DNA from: a virus
DNA: 36,973 nt
Reading direction: 5' to 3' (one strand)
Virus record (IMG/VR): IMGVR_UViG_3300033978_000232
Coordinates: 1 to 36,973 of that record
Shown: one piece after another, positions 28,549 through 36,393 of the stretch
How the letters are laid out: every line of letters begins with the position of its first letter
Numbering within the stretch: the stretch's first letter is position 1
Made by a program: the position numbers and the translations under genes
Notes under the pieces: generated by a model
Database searches by the model: none
What the model was told of the DNA's origin: nothing
The model's input: only the letters and a program-made list of their open reading frames with translations

Positions 28549-30090
28549 ATGGCAGTCAAGCAAATTAAGCGCAAGAAATCCCCTTCACTCGGCATGGGTT
28601 CGCATATCCCTGCTTGGAAGCAGCGGAAGCTATTGGAGGAGGCGCAGCAGCTCTCGAACTTCCCTGAGATGATGCTTGGCCTACGCGATACCTATGCGTG
28701 GCAGAAGGCGGTGCTTGGGGCTCTGAACGAGAAGCACGCGAAGGTGGCTCTCAAAGCGGCGAACGGCTCGGGCAAGACGAGCATGGTGGCGGCATCGGCT
28801 GTCATCTGGCACATGCTCCGCTGGCCGGGGAGCTTGGTGGTATGTACGGCTGGTGTGTACCGGCAAGTGGCGGATGCTCTGTGGCCGCACCTGCGGAAGA
28901 TGATCAATGGACTGGGTGGCGAGGAGAACGGTTTCTCGATCAAGGATGGCGAGATCCGCTATGTATACCCTAGGTTGGTTGATGGCCAACAATTGATCAG
29001 CCGGTGTATCGGGTTCAGCGCGAGCAACCCGGAGAAGGCTGAGGGCTGGCATGTGCAGGGTCCGAGTAACGACCTGATGTACATCGTGGACGAGGCGAAG
29101 GCGGTGCCGGACGGGATATTTCAGTCGATGGAGCGGTGCCAGCCGACGAGGACATTGCTGATGAGCAGCCCTGGGGGCAGCAGCGGGTACTTCTACGATG
29201 TATTCCGCCGGAATGACGGCAAGTGGAAGACCTTTACCGTTACCGCTTTCGACTGCCCGCATATCCGGAAGGAGTGGATCGACGATCAGTTTGCGCGATG
29301 GGGAGAGGGCCACCCGCTGGTCCGCTCGATGATCTACGCGGAGTTCATGGAGGATGATGGGAGCTTGACGGCTGTACGAACCGCCGACTGGCAGAAGCTG
29401 GTCAGTGGCCCACCCAAGGAGGATACCGAGGGGCATCGGCTCACCGCGGGTTGTGATTTCAGCGCAGGCGGCGACGAGAGCGTGATGGTGGTGAGACAAG
29501 GGAACACGGTGAAGGGTCTGATCCGCTGGCGGGACAAGGACACGATGGCGAGTGTGGGGCGGTTCATCAGCGAGTTCCGCAAATGGAAGCTGAAGGCGGA
29601 GGACATCTACGCGGATGTGGGTGGTATGGGGGTGGTGATGTGCGATGCGCTCAGAGCGGAGGGGTGGGATGTGCGGCGGGTGAACTTCGGGGAGCGGGCG
29701 ATACGGGATGATCAGTTCGTGAACAAGGCCGCGGAGATGTGGATTGAGTTCGGGCGGATGGTGGAGGAGGGGCGAGTGAACCTGGGTCCGGTGGGTACGG
29801 ATGAGGTGCTGCTCCAGCAGTTCGTGAGCCGGAAGGTGCGGACGAACGGGAAGGGGAAGCTGACGCTGGAGGGGAAGGATGAATTGCGAGCCCGCGGGGT
29901 GAATAGCCCGGATCGTGCGGATGCGGTGGTACTGGCCTTCTGCGGAGCCGGTGGGAAGCGGATGGACGATTACATGAAGGCTCTTGGCGAGGATGGGAGG
30001 AGCCTGCTGGAGCGGATGGAGGATGAGATGGGGGCGATTGAGGGGGATGGTAAAGGGTCTGCGCTTGCTGGTTGTGAGGTTGGGGGATAG
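28549..30090 (+). CDS. terL: Terminase large subunit (513 aa)
   Basis: ATPase with Walker A ANGSGKTS (71-78) and Walker B YIVDEAK (178-184), followed by a C-terminal RNase H-like nuclease with GCDFSAGGDESV (Asp303), DIYADVGG (Asp356) and NSPDRADAVVLAF near residue 470. It cuts concatemers and drives DNA into proheads with TerS and the portal. No Shine-Dalgarno is seen before the ATG; the preceding structure may matter for expression. Confidence 0.95.
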   Translation: MAVKQIKRKKSPSLGMGSHIPAWKQRKLLEEAQQLSNFPEMMLGLRDTYAWQKAVLGALNEKHAKVALKAANGSGKTSMVAASAVIWHMLRWPGSLVVCTAGVYRQVADALWPHLRKMINGLGGEENGFSIKDGEIRYVYPRLVDGQQLISRCIGFSASNPEKAEGWHVQGPSNDLMYIVDEAKAVPDGIFQSMERCQPTRTLLMSSPGGSSGYFYDVFRRNDGKWKTFTVTAFDCPHIRKEWIDDQFARWGEGHPLVRSMIYAEFMEDDGSLTAVRTADWQKLVSGPPKEDTEGHRLTAGCDFSAGGDESVMVVRQGNTVKGLIRWRDKDTMASVGRFISEFRKWKLKAEDIYADVGGMGVVMCDALRAEGWDVRRVNFGERAIRDDQFVNKAAEMWIEFGRMVEEGRVNLGPVGTDEVLLQQFVSRKVRTNGKGKLTLEGKDELRARGVNSPDRADAVVLAFCGAGGKRMDDYMKALGEDGRSLLERMEDEMGAIEGDGKGSALAGCEVGG

Positions 30091-30108
30091 GAAAGGGGGA
30101 GGATTTTT

Positions 30109-31998
30109 ATGATGAACGACAAACAGCGGAACGCGTTGCAGGGCCAGATAGTGGAGGCTGTCGAGCAGCGCAGTCCGTGGGAGCTACGGCAGACGAGGTG
30201 GTATGAGTTGCGCCATCACGGGTTGCGAAGGACCAATAAGCCTTGGCCCAAGGCCGCGGATCTGCATTGGCCGCTTATCGATACGGCGATCGAGAAGCTC
30301 AAGCCATTGTTCCTCCAGCAGGCACTGGGTATGGATGTAGTGGCCAGCTTTGTTCCGATGCGCCAGCAGTTGAATGCGTATACGAAGGTGGCTGAGGACT
30401 GGTTCAATTATAAGATCCGAGACAAGACAAACTTCACCGATGAGGTTCTCTCGTGGGTTGATTATACGCTGATGAGCGGGCGCGGGGTGATTAAGTGCTT
30501 CTGGAATCCGGGTGATAAGCGGGTGGGGTTTGATGCGATCGATCCGATGTATATCGTGGTCCCGGCGTATACCGTGGATTTGCAGGATGCGGACTGGCTG
30601 GTGCATGTGATGCCGATGAGCGTCAATGCGTACAAGCGAATGGCCGGCCAGTTCGGCTGGAAGGCCGATAACAAGACGATCGAGAAGATCCGGGGTAACC
30701 CGCAGGAGGATGATAATATTCCGGGGGCGGCGACCGAAACGGATGCGAAGCAGTTGCGTGAGGGTATTACCTATACGAACAACACCGATGGGGTGATCGT
30801 GTGGGAGGTGTACCGGAAGCGGGATGACGGGGTGTGGGAGGTTTATCTCTATAGCCCCGCGGCGGTGGATCTCGATCTGCGGGATCCGATGGAACTGCCC
30901 TATGATCATGGCCAATGTCCGTTCGTGGACTTCCCGTATGAGATCAAGGATAAGGGCTGGTTCAGCCCGCGGGGCATTTGCGAGATCATGGCTCCGTTCG
31001 AGCTGTCCATGACCTCGATGTGGAATCACAAGCATGATGCGATGACCCTGTACAACCGCCCGCTGTTCCGTGCGGAGCGGGAGTTGCCGAACTCCATCAA
31101 CCTGCGGTTCCAGCCGGGACAGATTCTGCCCTATGGTGTGGCCCCGGTGCAGATGCCGCAGCCTCCGGTGAGCTTTGATCAGGAGCTGAACCAGATGCGG
31201 GCGGTGGCGGAGAACCGGATCGGGAGCCCGGATTATGCGATGGGGAGCGTGATGAGTGGGGGTAGCGACCGGCGCACGGCGACTGAGATCCAGAGCATCA
31301 ACGCGCAAGCCATGCAGAGCGGTGATCTCCGGGCGAGATTGTTCCGTATGGCTCTGGGAAAGCTGTACCGGCAGGCGTGGAGCCTGTATGTGCAGTACGA
31401 TAGCAAGAGTCTGCGGTACCGGTTCGCGGAAGATTCGCTGGATGCAGATCCGGTGGCTCTGCATGACCAGTACGAGCTGGAGCCGAAGGGCGGAATGGAC
31501 ATGGTGAGCCGTCAGGTGATGGTGCAGCAGGCGGTAAATCGTAAGCAGTTGTTTATGAATTCGCCCTGGGTGGATCAGGTGGAGCTGGACAAGAGCATCA
31601 TGGAGCTGGATGACCCAAGTCTGATCAAGCGATTGCTCCGGGATCCTGGCCAGAAGGCGCAGGATGAGCTGGAGGACGAGACGAAGACGATCCCGACGCT
31701 GCTGGTGGGTATTCCTGTGCCGGCGAAACCGGGTCAGAACTACGCTGGGCGCATCGGGGTGCTGATGCAGTATCTCAATGGGGCGATCCAGCAGGGTCAG
31801 CAGTTCAGTCCGGCGGCCCAGAATGCGTTTATGATGCGTCTGGACAGCCTGTTGCAGTTCTACGAGCAGGTGGCGACGAACGAGGCGCGGAAACTGCGGA
31901 AGGAGATCCAGAAATTCTTGGAGGGAAGCGGCTTATTGGCTGCTCAGCAGCAGCAATTGCCGGTTCCGCAGCCTGAGATGGCGCAAGCCCCTGTTTAA
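30109..31998 (+). CDS. Portal protein (629 aa)
   Basis: Podovirus-type portal by position after terL, by length and by motifs: KCFWNPGDKRVGFDAIDPMYIVVP, the wing region and the conserved helix 'G-G-S-D-R-R-T-A-T-E-I-Q-S-I-N-A-Q' near residue 395, and a Gln-rich C-terminus (AAQQQQLPVPQPEM). It forms the dodecameric DNA entrance and the docking site of the tail. A good GGGGGAGG lies before ATGATG. The following genes are small head proteins. Confidence 0.9.
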   Translation: MMNDKQRNALQGQIVEAVEQRSPWELRQTRWYELRHHGLRRTNKPWPKAADLHWPLIDTAIEKLKPLFLQQALGMDVVASFVPMRQQLNAYTKVAEDWFNYKIRDKTNFTDEVLSWVDYTLMSGRGVIKCFWNPGDKRVGFDAIDPMYIVVPAYTVDLQDADWLVHVMPMSVNAYKRMAGQFGWKADNKTIEKIRGNPQEDDNIPGAATETDAKQLREGITYTNNTDGVIVWEVYRKRDDGVWEVYLYSPAAVDLDLRDPMELPYDHGQCPFVDFPYEIKDKGWFSPRGICEIMAPFELSMTSMWNHKHDAMTLYNRPLFRAERELPNSINLRFQPGQILPYGVAPVQMPQPPVSFDQELNQMRAVAENRIGSPDYAMGSVMSGGSDRRTATEIQSINAQAMQSGDLRARLFRMALGKLYRQAWSLYVQYDSKSLRYRFAEDSLDADPVALHDQYELEPKGGMDMVSRQVMVQQAVNRKQLFMNSPWVDQVELDKSIMELDDPSLIKRLLRDPGQKAQDELEDETKTIPTLLVGIPVPAKPGQNYAGRIGVLMQYLNGAIQQGQQFSPAAQNAFMMRLDSLLQFYEQVATNEARKLRKEIQKFLEGSGLLAAQQQQLPVPQPEMAQAPV

Positions 31999-32006
31999 GA
32001 ACACAA

Positions 32007-32309
32007 ATGACCTGCAAAGATTGCCGATATCGGGCCTCTGACAGCACTTGTCGGAGGTTTCCGCCCACCAGTAGACCCACTTGTTGGCCTACTGTGCTGG
32101 AATTTGACTGGTGCGGTGAATTTCAAGCCATGATCGCCATTGTCGCTCCCCCGCCGCCCATTCCGCCGACCCCGCAACAGCCTATTCCTCAGAGTGGGCC
32201 ACTGCTTGAGGAATTGGTGGAGGGTGTTGCGCCAAAAATCAGGTTCCAGAAGGTTCGCAAGCCCGAGAACATGAAGGACATCCAAGAATCACCCCTATTC
32301 CAATCTTGA
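32007..32309 (+). CDS. Cys-rich N-terminus, Pro-rich hypothetical protein (100 aa)
   Basis: MTCKDCRYRASDSTCRRFPP contains a CxxC and further Cys (TCWPT, DWCGEF) that resemble a small zinc-binding knuckle, followed by a Pro-rich stretch (APPPPIPPTPQQPIPQ) and a helical acidic end. Common as a small gene after phage portals. Function unknown. Confidence 0.7.
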   Translation: MTCKDCRYRASDSTCRRFPPTSRPTCWPTVLEFDWCGEFQAMIAIVAPPPPIPPTPQQPIPQSGPLLEELVEGVAPKIRFQKVRKPENMKDIQESPLFQS

Positions 32310-32310
32310 T

Positions 32311-32556
32311 ATGGCCGAGTACCAGGGAAAGAAGGTCACGCTCAACAAGCCTTTCTACACTCCGGGCGAGACGAAGAAGCGGGCGGTTTATGTTCGCAAC
32401 CCCAAGGGGACTGTGATCAAAGTTCGCTTCGGCGATCCGAAGATGGAGATCAAGAAGGACGATCCGGAGCGGCGGAAGAACTTCCGCGCACGGCATAACT
32501 GCGATACGGCGACGGATAAGACGACGCCGAGGTATCACTCCTGCAAAGCTTGGTAA
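32311..32556 (+). CDS. Conserved small basic phage protein (81 aa)
   Basis: Start one base after TGA (TGA-T-ATG). Contains a beta segment (KAVYVRNPKGTVIKVRFGDP-like) and the strongly conserved C-terminal block KNFRARHNCDTATDKTTPRY followed by HSCKAW, present in head-gene clusters of many tailed phages. The function of this block is not established. Small basic head protein. Confidence 0.75.
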   Translation: MAEYQGKKVTLNKPFYTPGETKKRAVYVRNPKGTVIKVRFGDPKMEIKKDDPERRKNFRARHNCDTATDKTTPRYHSCKAW

Positions 32557-32559
32557 TTT

Positions 32560-32718
32560 ATGAAGAAGAAATCGAAGTTCAGCAAACTGGCAACGCAACT
32601 CAAGAAGGAGGGCGCGGATGATCCGCGGGCTCTCGCGGCATACATCGGGCGCAAGAAGCTCGGTGCCGCGGAGTTCATGCGGCGTCAGGCGGCGGGTCGG
32701 AAGAAGGCGGCCAAATGA
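32560..32718 (+). CDS. Small basic helical protein (52 aa)
   Basis: Sits in the small head-gene cluster, start shortly after the previous TAA. Very basic: KKKSKFSKLATQLKKEG and RRQAAGRKKAAK. Reads through GRKKLGAAEFMRRQ, a motif common in phage head clusters. Stop overlaps the next ATG (ATGA). Possibly DNA- or prohead-binding. Confidence 0.65.
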   Translation: MKKKSKFSKLATQLKKEGADDPRALAAYIGRKKLGAAEFMRRQAAGRKKAAK

Positions 32719-33038
32719 TCAGCACCTTCGCCAAGCTCCGAGCCGCGTGGGCTTTTACGCGGCACCAGCGATGGGTGGATCCGCTTCCGTGGACACGCGA
32801 GGACGCCACTGCGCTCAATAGCTTTTTCAAGAGCGATACCGGGAAGAAGTTCAAGGACGCTCTCCTGAACACGGTTCTGATGCAGAACGCTTCTGCTATA
32901 ACAGACCGAAACCATTTGCAATATTCCTCAGGCTTTGCAATGGGTCAGGCCAGTCTTGTGAAGGTCATCGAGATGATGGCCGACCGAGAATCAATTACGG
33001 GGCAGGAAGATGATCCGGATTCTGCCACGAACACATAG
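32715..33038 (+). CDS. Hypothetical head-region protein (107 aa)
   Basis: ATGA overlap. Mostly helical; ends acidic (RESITGQEDDPDSATNT). The segment NSFFKSDTGKKFKDALLNTVLMQNA resembles short phage proteins of unknown function upstream of scaffold genes. No catalytic motif. Confidence 0.7.
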   Translation: MISTFAKLRAAWAFTRHQRWVDPLPWTREDATALNSFFKSDTGKKFKDALLNTVLMQNASAITDRNHLQYSSGFAMGQASLVKVIEMMADRESITGQEDDPDSATNT

Positions 33039-33094
33039 GATCAAAGTTGCGGTTGCTGCGTCTGTGCGGGCCAGCAAACGAGTATAAGCACAAT

Positions 33095-34045
33095 ATGTCA
33101 GATGAAAACATGAGCGCGGATGCGATGCTCGCATTAGCCAGAGATCACGATGCCGGTGTCGATATCGACAGCCAGCCAGCGGAGCAGACTCAAAATAATA
33201 ACGAGTCAGCTTCGGTTGAGCAGGAATCCTCAAATGAGGTGACCGCCAGCAAAGAGACCGATGGTGGCGAGCAGGAGGTCAGCGCGAAATCAGAGCCAGA
33301 ATCCAAGGCCAAGCAGAAGGAGGAGAAGCCGAAGGATCAGAAGAGCAGCAGTAAGTTCGCCCAAGAGCAACAGCGTAAGGCTAAGACTTGGGAGCAGATC
33401 AACGCCGAGAAGGAGGCTATCAAGGCCGAGCGCGAGGCGGTGAAGCGTGAGCGGGAGGAGTGGAGCAGGCAGCGGGAGCAATCCAGTGCTGCCGAATCTA
33501 ACTCGTTTCGGGACGACAAGGGATACACTGCGGAGGATTACGAGGCTGCGGCCAAGGAGTTCGATGCGGATGGTGATACCCAGTTGGCCAAGGCAGCGCG
33601 AGCCAAGGCTGATGGAGTCCGGAAAGCGGCGGGTGCCAAGCAGCAGCAGATTCAGCAGGAGCGTTTTAACAAGTCATGGGCTGAGAACTATGGCCGACTC
33701 TCTGAGAAGGAGACTTGGTTGAAGGATCAGTCCAGTCCTGAGTACAAGCGCACGGTTGAGTTGTTGCAGCGGGTTCCGTTCCTCACTGCGATGCCCGATG
33801 GACTTGTCCATGCGGTTGAACTGATGAAGCTCCAAGATACTGCGGGTCGATCTCAGTCGCTTGAAGCCGAGAACAAGGCTCTGAAAGAACAGCTTAATAA
33901 GCTCCAGCAGAAGACCGCTATTGGGAAAAGCGTTCCGGCAGGACAACTCAAGACCGAGGAGAAAGATTTCTCGCGGTTATCCCTGAAGGAGCAGAGGGAT
34001 GCGCTCATGCGAGCCGCACGAGAGTTCGACCGGGAAGCAGCCTAG
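33095..34045 (+). CDS. Scaffold-like head assembly protein (316 aa)
   Basis: Glu/Lys/Gln-rich, largely helical and coiled coil (EEKPKDQKSSSKFAQEQQRK, EKEAIKAEREAVKREREEW), acidic N-terminal part and no Trp-rich fold, directly before the major capsid gene: the hallmark of scaffolding proteins. Start at 33095 (CAATATG) matches the MSDENMSADAMLALARD N-terminus typical for these proteins; the frame start at 33047 is upstream. It would be expelled on maturation. Confidence 0.8.
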   Translation: MSDENMSADAMLALARDHDAGVDIDSQPAEQTQNNNESASVEQESSNEVTASKETDGGEQEVSAKSEPESKAKQKEEKPKDQKSSSKFAQEQQRKAKTWEQINAEKEAIKAEREAVKREREEWSRQREQSSAAESNSFRDDKGYTAEDYEAAAKEFDADGDTQLAKAARAKADGVRKAAGAKQQQIQQERFNKSWAENYGRLSEKETWLKDQSSPEYKRTVELLQRVPFLTAMPDGLVHAVELMKLQDTAGRSQSLEAENKALKEQLNKLQQKTAIGKSVPAGQLKTEEKDFSRLSLKEQRDALMRAAREFDREAA

Positions 34046-34066
34046 TAGCACAACCTCAACTAAAAT

Positions 34067-35236
34067 ATGCCTATCACTACTTCCGGTTCAACCGGCATTC
34101 AACTCCAGTTCCAGAACTACTTCAGCAAGGAGCTGCTCTCGATCGTCCAGCAGGAGACGATTCTTGATCAGTTCGGCATGAAGGCCCCGATCCCCAAGAA
34201 CAATGGTAACAAGGCGATCTCGATGTTCCGTTTCGGAGCCCCGAGCATCGGCAGTGTTCAAAACCTGACTGTTGCGGGTGAAGGTGCGCCTATCAGCACG
34301 GCCAACTACCGCGCCCTGTCTCTGAACCGTCTTGAAAAGACGCTTTCGCAGTACGGTCAGGTGATCGGTTTGACCGACATCCTCCGCGCTACGGACCTGT
34401 TCAACTCCCTCCAGCAGGCCACCAAGACCAGCGGTCTGGACATGGCCCTCTGGGTTGACTCGGTGATTCGTAACACCCTGATCGGTTCCAACCTTTTGGC
34501 CAGCGGATCCTCGATCGGTACTGGTATCGAATCCTCGATTTCCAACGATGACGCGGTGAACGTCAATGCGAACGCGAACCCTACGGGTATCAAGGTGTAC
34601 GGTAACCCCGCCACGCTCACTAATCAGAGCTTCTCTGATCTGAACAGCGCGACTGCTGCCGCAAATGCCACGATGACGGCGTCCGCCGTCCTCGATTCCA
34701 TGACCCGGCTGAAGCGCAACCGCGCCCCGCTGATCAACGGCGGCTACGTCCTGGCGACCGACCCACGCGTGTCTCGCGACCTGATGCGCGACAGCGACTG
34801 GTTGAACGCCTCTAACTACGGCAACAAGGGTACCCCGTTCTACAAGGGCGAGGTCGGCTCCATCTACGGTTGCCGCGTGGTCAATCAGACCAACTCGTTT
34901 GTCAGCACCGGCTCCGGTACCGCTGCCGATGAGTTCGTCTATCAGGCTACCCCTGCGGGTGGCGGTCTCGGCACTGGCAAGGACATCATCGCTTCGTTCT
35001 TCTTGGGTAACGAGGCGTTCGGTATCCCTGCCCTGACCGGTGATGATCCGTTGTCTCCGAAGATCGTGATCACTGATACCCCCGACAAGAGCGATCCGTT
35101 GAACCAGCTCGTCACCGTTGGTGTGAAGCTGTACTTCGCCGCTCTGCGTTTGGCCGCTGGTAACACCGCGGTTACGAACACCAACAACCCGGTGTGGTAC
35201 TTGGTGCATCGTACTAAGACCTCGACCACGCTGTAA
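34067..35236 (+). CDS. Major capsid protein, N4-gp56 family (389 aa)
   Basis: The pattern fits the N4-gp56 family of major capsid proteins: TSGSTGIQLQFQNYFSKELL near the start, LSLNRLEKTLSQYGQVIGLTD near residue 90, NGGYVLATDPRVSRDLMRDSDWL near 225-245 and GEVGSIYGCRVVNQTN. It forms the HK97-fold head shell. Length close to family norm. A long open frame on the opposite strand is a shadow. Note strong codon bias, as expected for a highly expressed gene. Confidence 0.93.
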   Translation: MPITTSGSTGIQLQFQNYFSKELLSIVQQETILDQFGMKAPIPKNNGNKAISMFRFGAPSIGSVQNLTVAGEGAPISTANYRALSLNRLEKTLSQYGQVIGLTDILRATDLFNSLQQATKTSGLDMALWVDSVIRNTLIGSNLLASGSSIGTGIESSISNDDAVNVNANANPTGIKVYGNPATLTNQSFSDLNSATAAANATMTASAVLDSMTRLKRNRAPLINGGYVLATDPRVSRDLMRDSDWLNASNYGNKGTPFYKGEVGSIYGCRVVNQTNSFVSTGSGTAADEFVYQATPAGGGLGTGKDIIASFFLGNEAFGIPALTGDDPLSPKIVITDTPDKSDPLNQLVTVGVKLYFAALRLAAGNTAVTNTNNPVWYLVHRTKTSTTL

Positions 35237-35237
35237 T

Positions 35238-35633
35238 ATGCGACCCAAGACGGCCACCATCATGGTGATTGCCGTCAGCCCCAAGGGGTATCATCGAGCA
35301 ATCGGTGGTACCCCTTCTCATTCCGCTTGCGGATGTGAAGAGGCTGACAACAATGCGCCCATGATTTCTATTCCGGTCGAGGCTCTTTCCACCGACATGG
35401 AGGATGGCCAACAAGCCATGCCCGAAGTTGGTGATGAAGTTGTCCTAGAGGAAGTTCGCGGTGTTCTCAAGAAGCTCGAAAACGGCGAGGCTTATGTCGA
35501 GATCCGCAGTGTGAACGGTATGCCCGCCGAATACGAGTCCAAGGGCGACAAGGGTATGGAGAAGGAAGGCCCCATGGACGAGAAGGGTATGCGCGACATG
35601 GTCGCCGAGTACGATAGCGAGATGGAATCCTGA
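35238..35633 (+). CDS. Acidic hypothetical head protein (131 aa)
   Basis: Starts one base after the capsid stop (TAA-T-ATG). The N-terminal 40 residues are basic and Cys-containing (HSACGCEEA); from residue 42 it is acidic (DEVVLEEVRGVLKKLENGEA and KGDKGMEKEGPMDEKGM). An alternative start at residue 42 (MISIPVEAL, 35361) would give a purely acidic protein. Decoration or head-completion role is possible. Confidence 0.7.
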   Translation: MRPKTATIMVIAVSPKGYHRAIGGTPSHSACGCEEADNNAPMISIPVEALSTDMEDGQQAMPEVGDEVVLEEVRGVLKKLENGEAYVEIRSVNGMPAEYESKGDKGMEKEGPMDEKGMRDMVAEYDSEMES

Positions 35634-35634
35634 T

Positions 35635-35889
35635 ATGCCGATCTACACCTTCGAGAGCAATGGCAAGTCCATCGAGCATATCGCTCCGATGGGTACTGAT
35701 TCCATTGTCCTTGATGGCAAGCGTTGGAGCAGACAGCCGGTGGCCCGCTTCGGGGTCACCGGTTTTGCCCGCGAGGCCGAACTCAAGGACTATGTGAAGA
35801 AGGGATTCAGCCGGATGGAAGACCGGCAGGGCTCCCGCTTTGAAAGCACTTTCAGCAAGAATCAAATTCGCAAGATCTGGGATATATGA
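35635..35889 (+). CDS. Hypothetical head/tail-connection protein (84 aa)
   Basis: TGA-T-ATG start. Begins with a beta hairpin (IYTFESNGKSIEHIAPMG) and includes VLDGKRWSRQPVARFGVTG; the C-terminus is basic (SKNQIRKIWDI). No known motif. Overlaps the next gene by ATGA. Confidence 0.7.
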   Translation: MPIYTFESNGKSIEHIAPMGTDSIVLDGKRWSRQPVARFGVTGFAREAELKDYVKKGFSRMEDRQGSRFESTFSKNQIRKIWDI

Positions 35890-36152
35890 GCGCAAATTCA
35901 AATCTGGCCACTGAATATTCGATGGGCAACGGCGGGTTCCAGCTTGTCCTTGTTACCACGTTGACCACTGGCCCATTCGTTGCGGTCACCACGATTGCTC
36001 CGACTACCTTCACTTCGATCACCGGCAAGAACATCAGCGGCAGTTGGTCGTCGGCCACCATCCCCGCTGGTATCACGCTTCCTGGACCGATCGACAGTTT
36101 CCAGATTTCGAGTGGTCAGGTGGTTGCGTTCAATGGAGTGATCAACTCTTAA
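35886..36152 (+). CDS. Small beta-rich structural protein (88 aa)
   Basis: Rich in Thr, Ser, Val and Ile, with repeated short strands (GGFQLVLVTTLTTGPFVAVT). Reads like a small head decoration or tail protein. ATGA overlap with the previous gene. Function unknown. Confidence 0.65.
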   Translation: MSANSNLATEYSMGNGGFQLVLVTTLTTGPFVAVTTIAPTTFTSITGKNISGSWSSATIPAGITLPGPIDSFQISSGQVVAFNGVINS

Positions 36153-36155
36153 GCC

Positions 36156-36392
36156 GTGACACTCGCTCTCGGAACAAGATTAACGTCCAGCGGATCCGGC
36201 GGGAATGTCACCCCGATCGATCCGCCTATCTTGCGCCGGGATCTTTTGCAGGAGGATGATTTCTTCGTCCTTCTGGAGGATGGGGACAAGATTGTCATTA
36301 CGTTCGGAACTTATGACAAGATCGCCCTCGAAGACGGCACAGACCTGCTACTGACCGAAGATTCAAACAAGTTCATACTAACAGTCTACTGA
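36156..36392 (+). CDS. Small acidic tail-region protein (78 aa)
   Basis: GTG start three bases after the previous TAA. The C-terminal half has a repeated LEDG motif (VLLEDGDKIVI, ALEDGTDLLL) with beta spacing, a phrase found in phage tail-fibre-associated proteins. The next fibre gene begins one base after the stop (TGA-T-ATG). Confidence 0.7.
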   Translation: MTLALGTRLTSSGSGGNVTPIDPPILRRDLLQEDDFFVLLEDGDKIVITFGTYDKIALEDGTDLLLTEDSNKFILTVY

Positions 36393-36393
36393 T

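Noticed and set aside
30184-31464. A 426-aa minus frame opposite the portal gene
   Set aside because: Antisense shadow of the GC-rich portal codons; composition is His/Arg/Ile-rich and without family features.
34088-35284. A 398-aa minus frame opposite the major capsid gene
   Set aside because: Shadow of strongly biased capsid codons; no promoter, no start signal.
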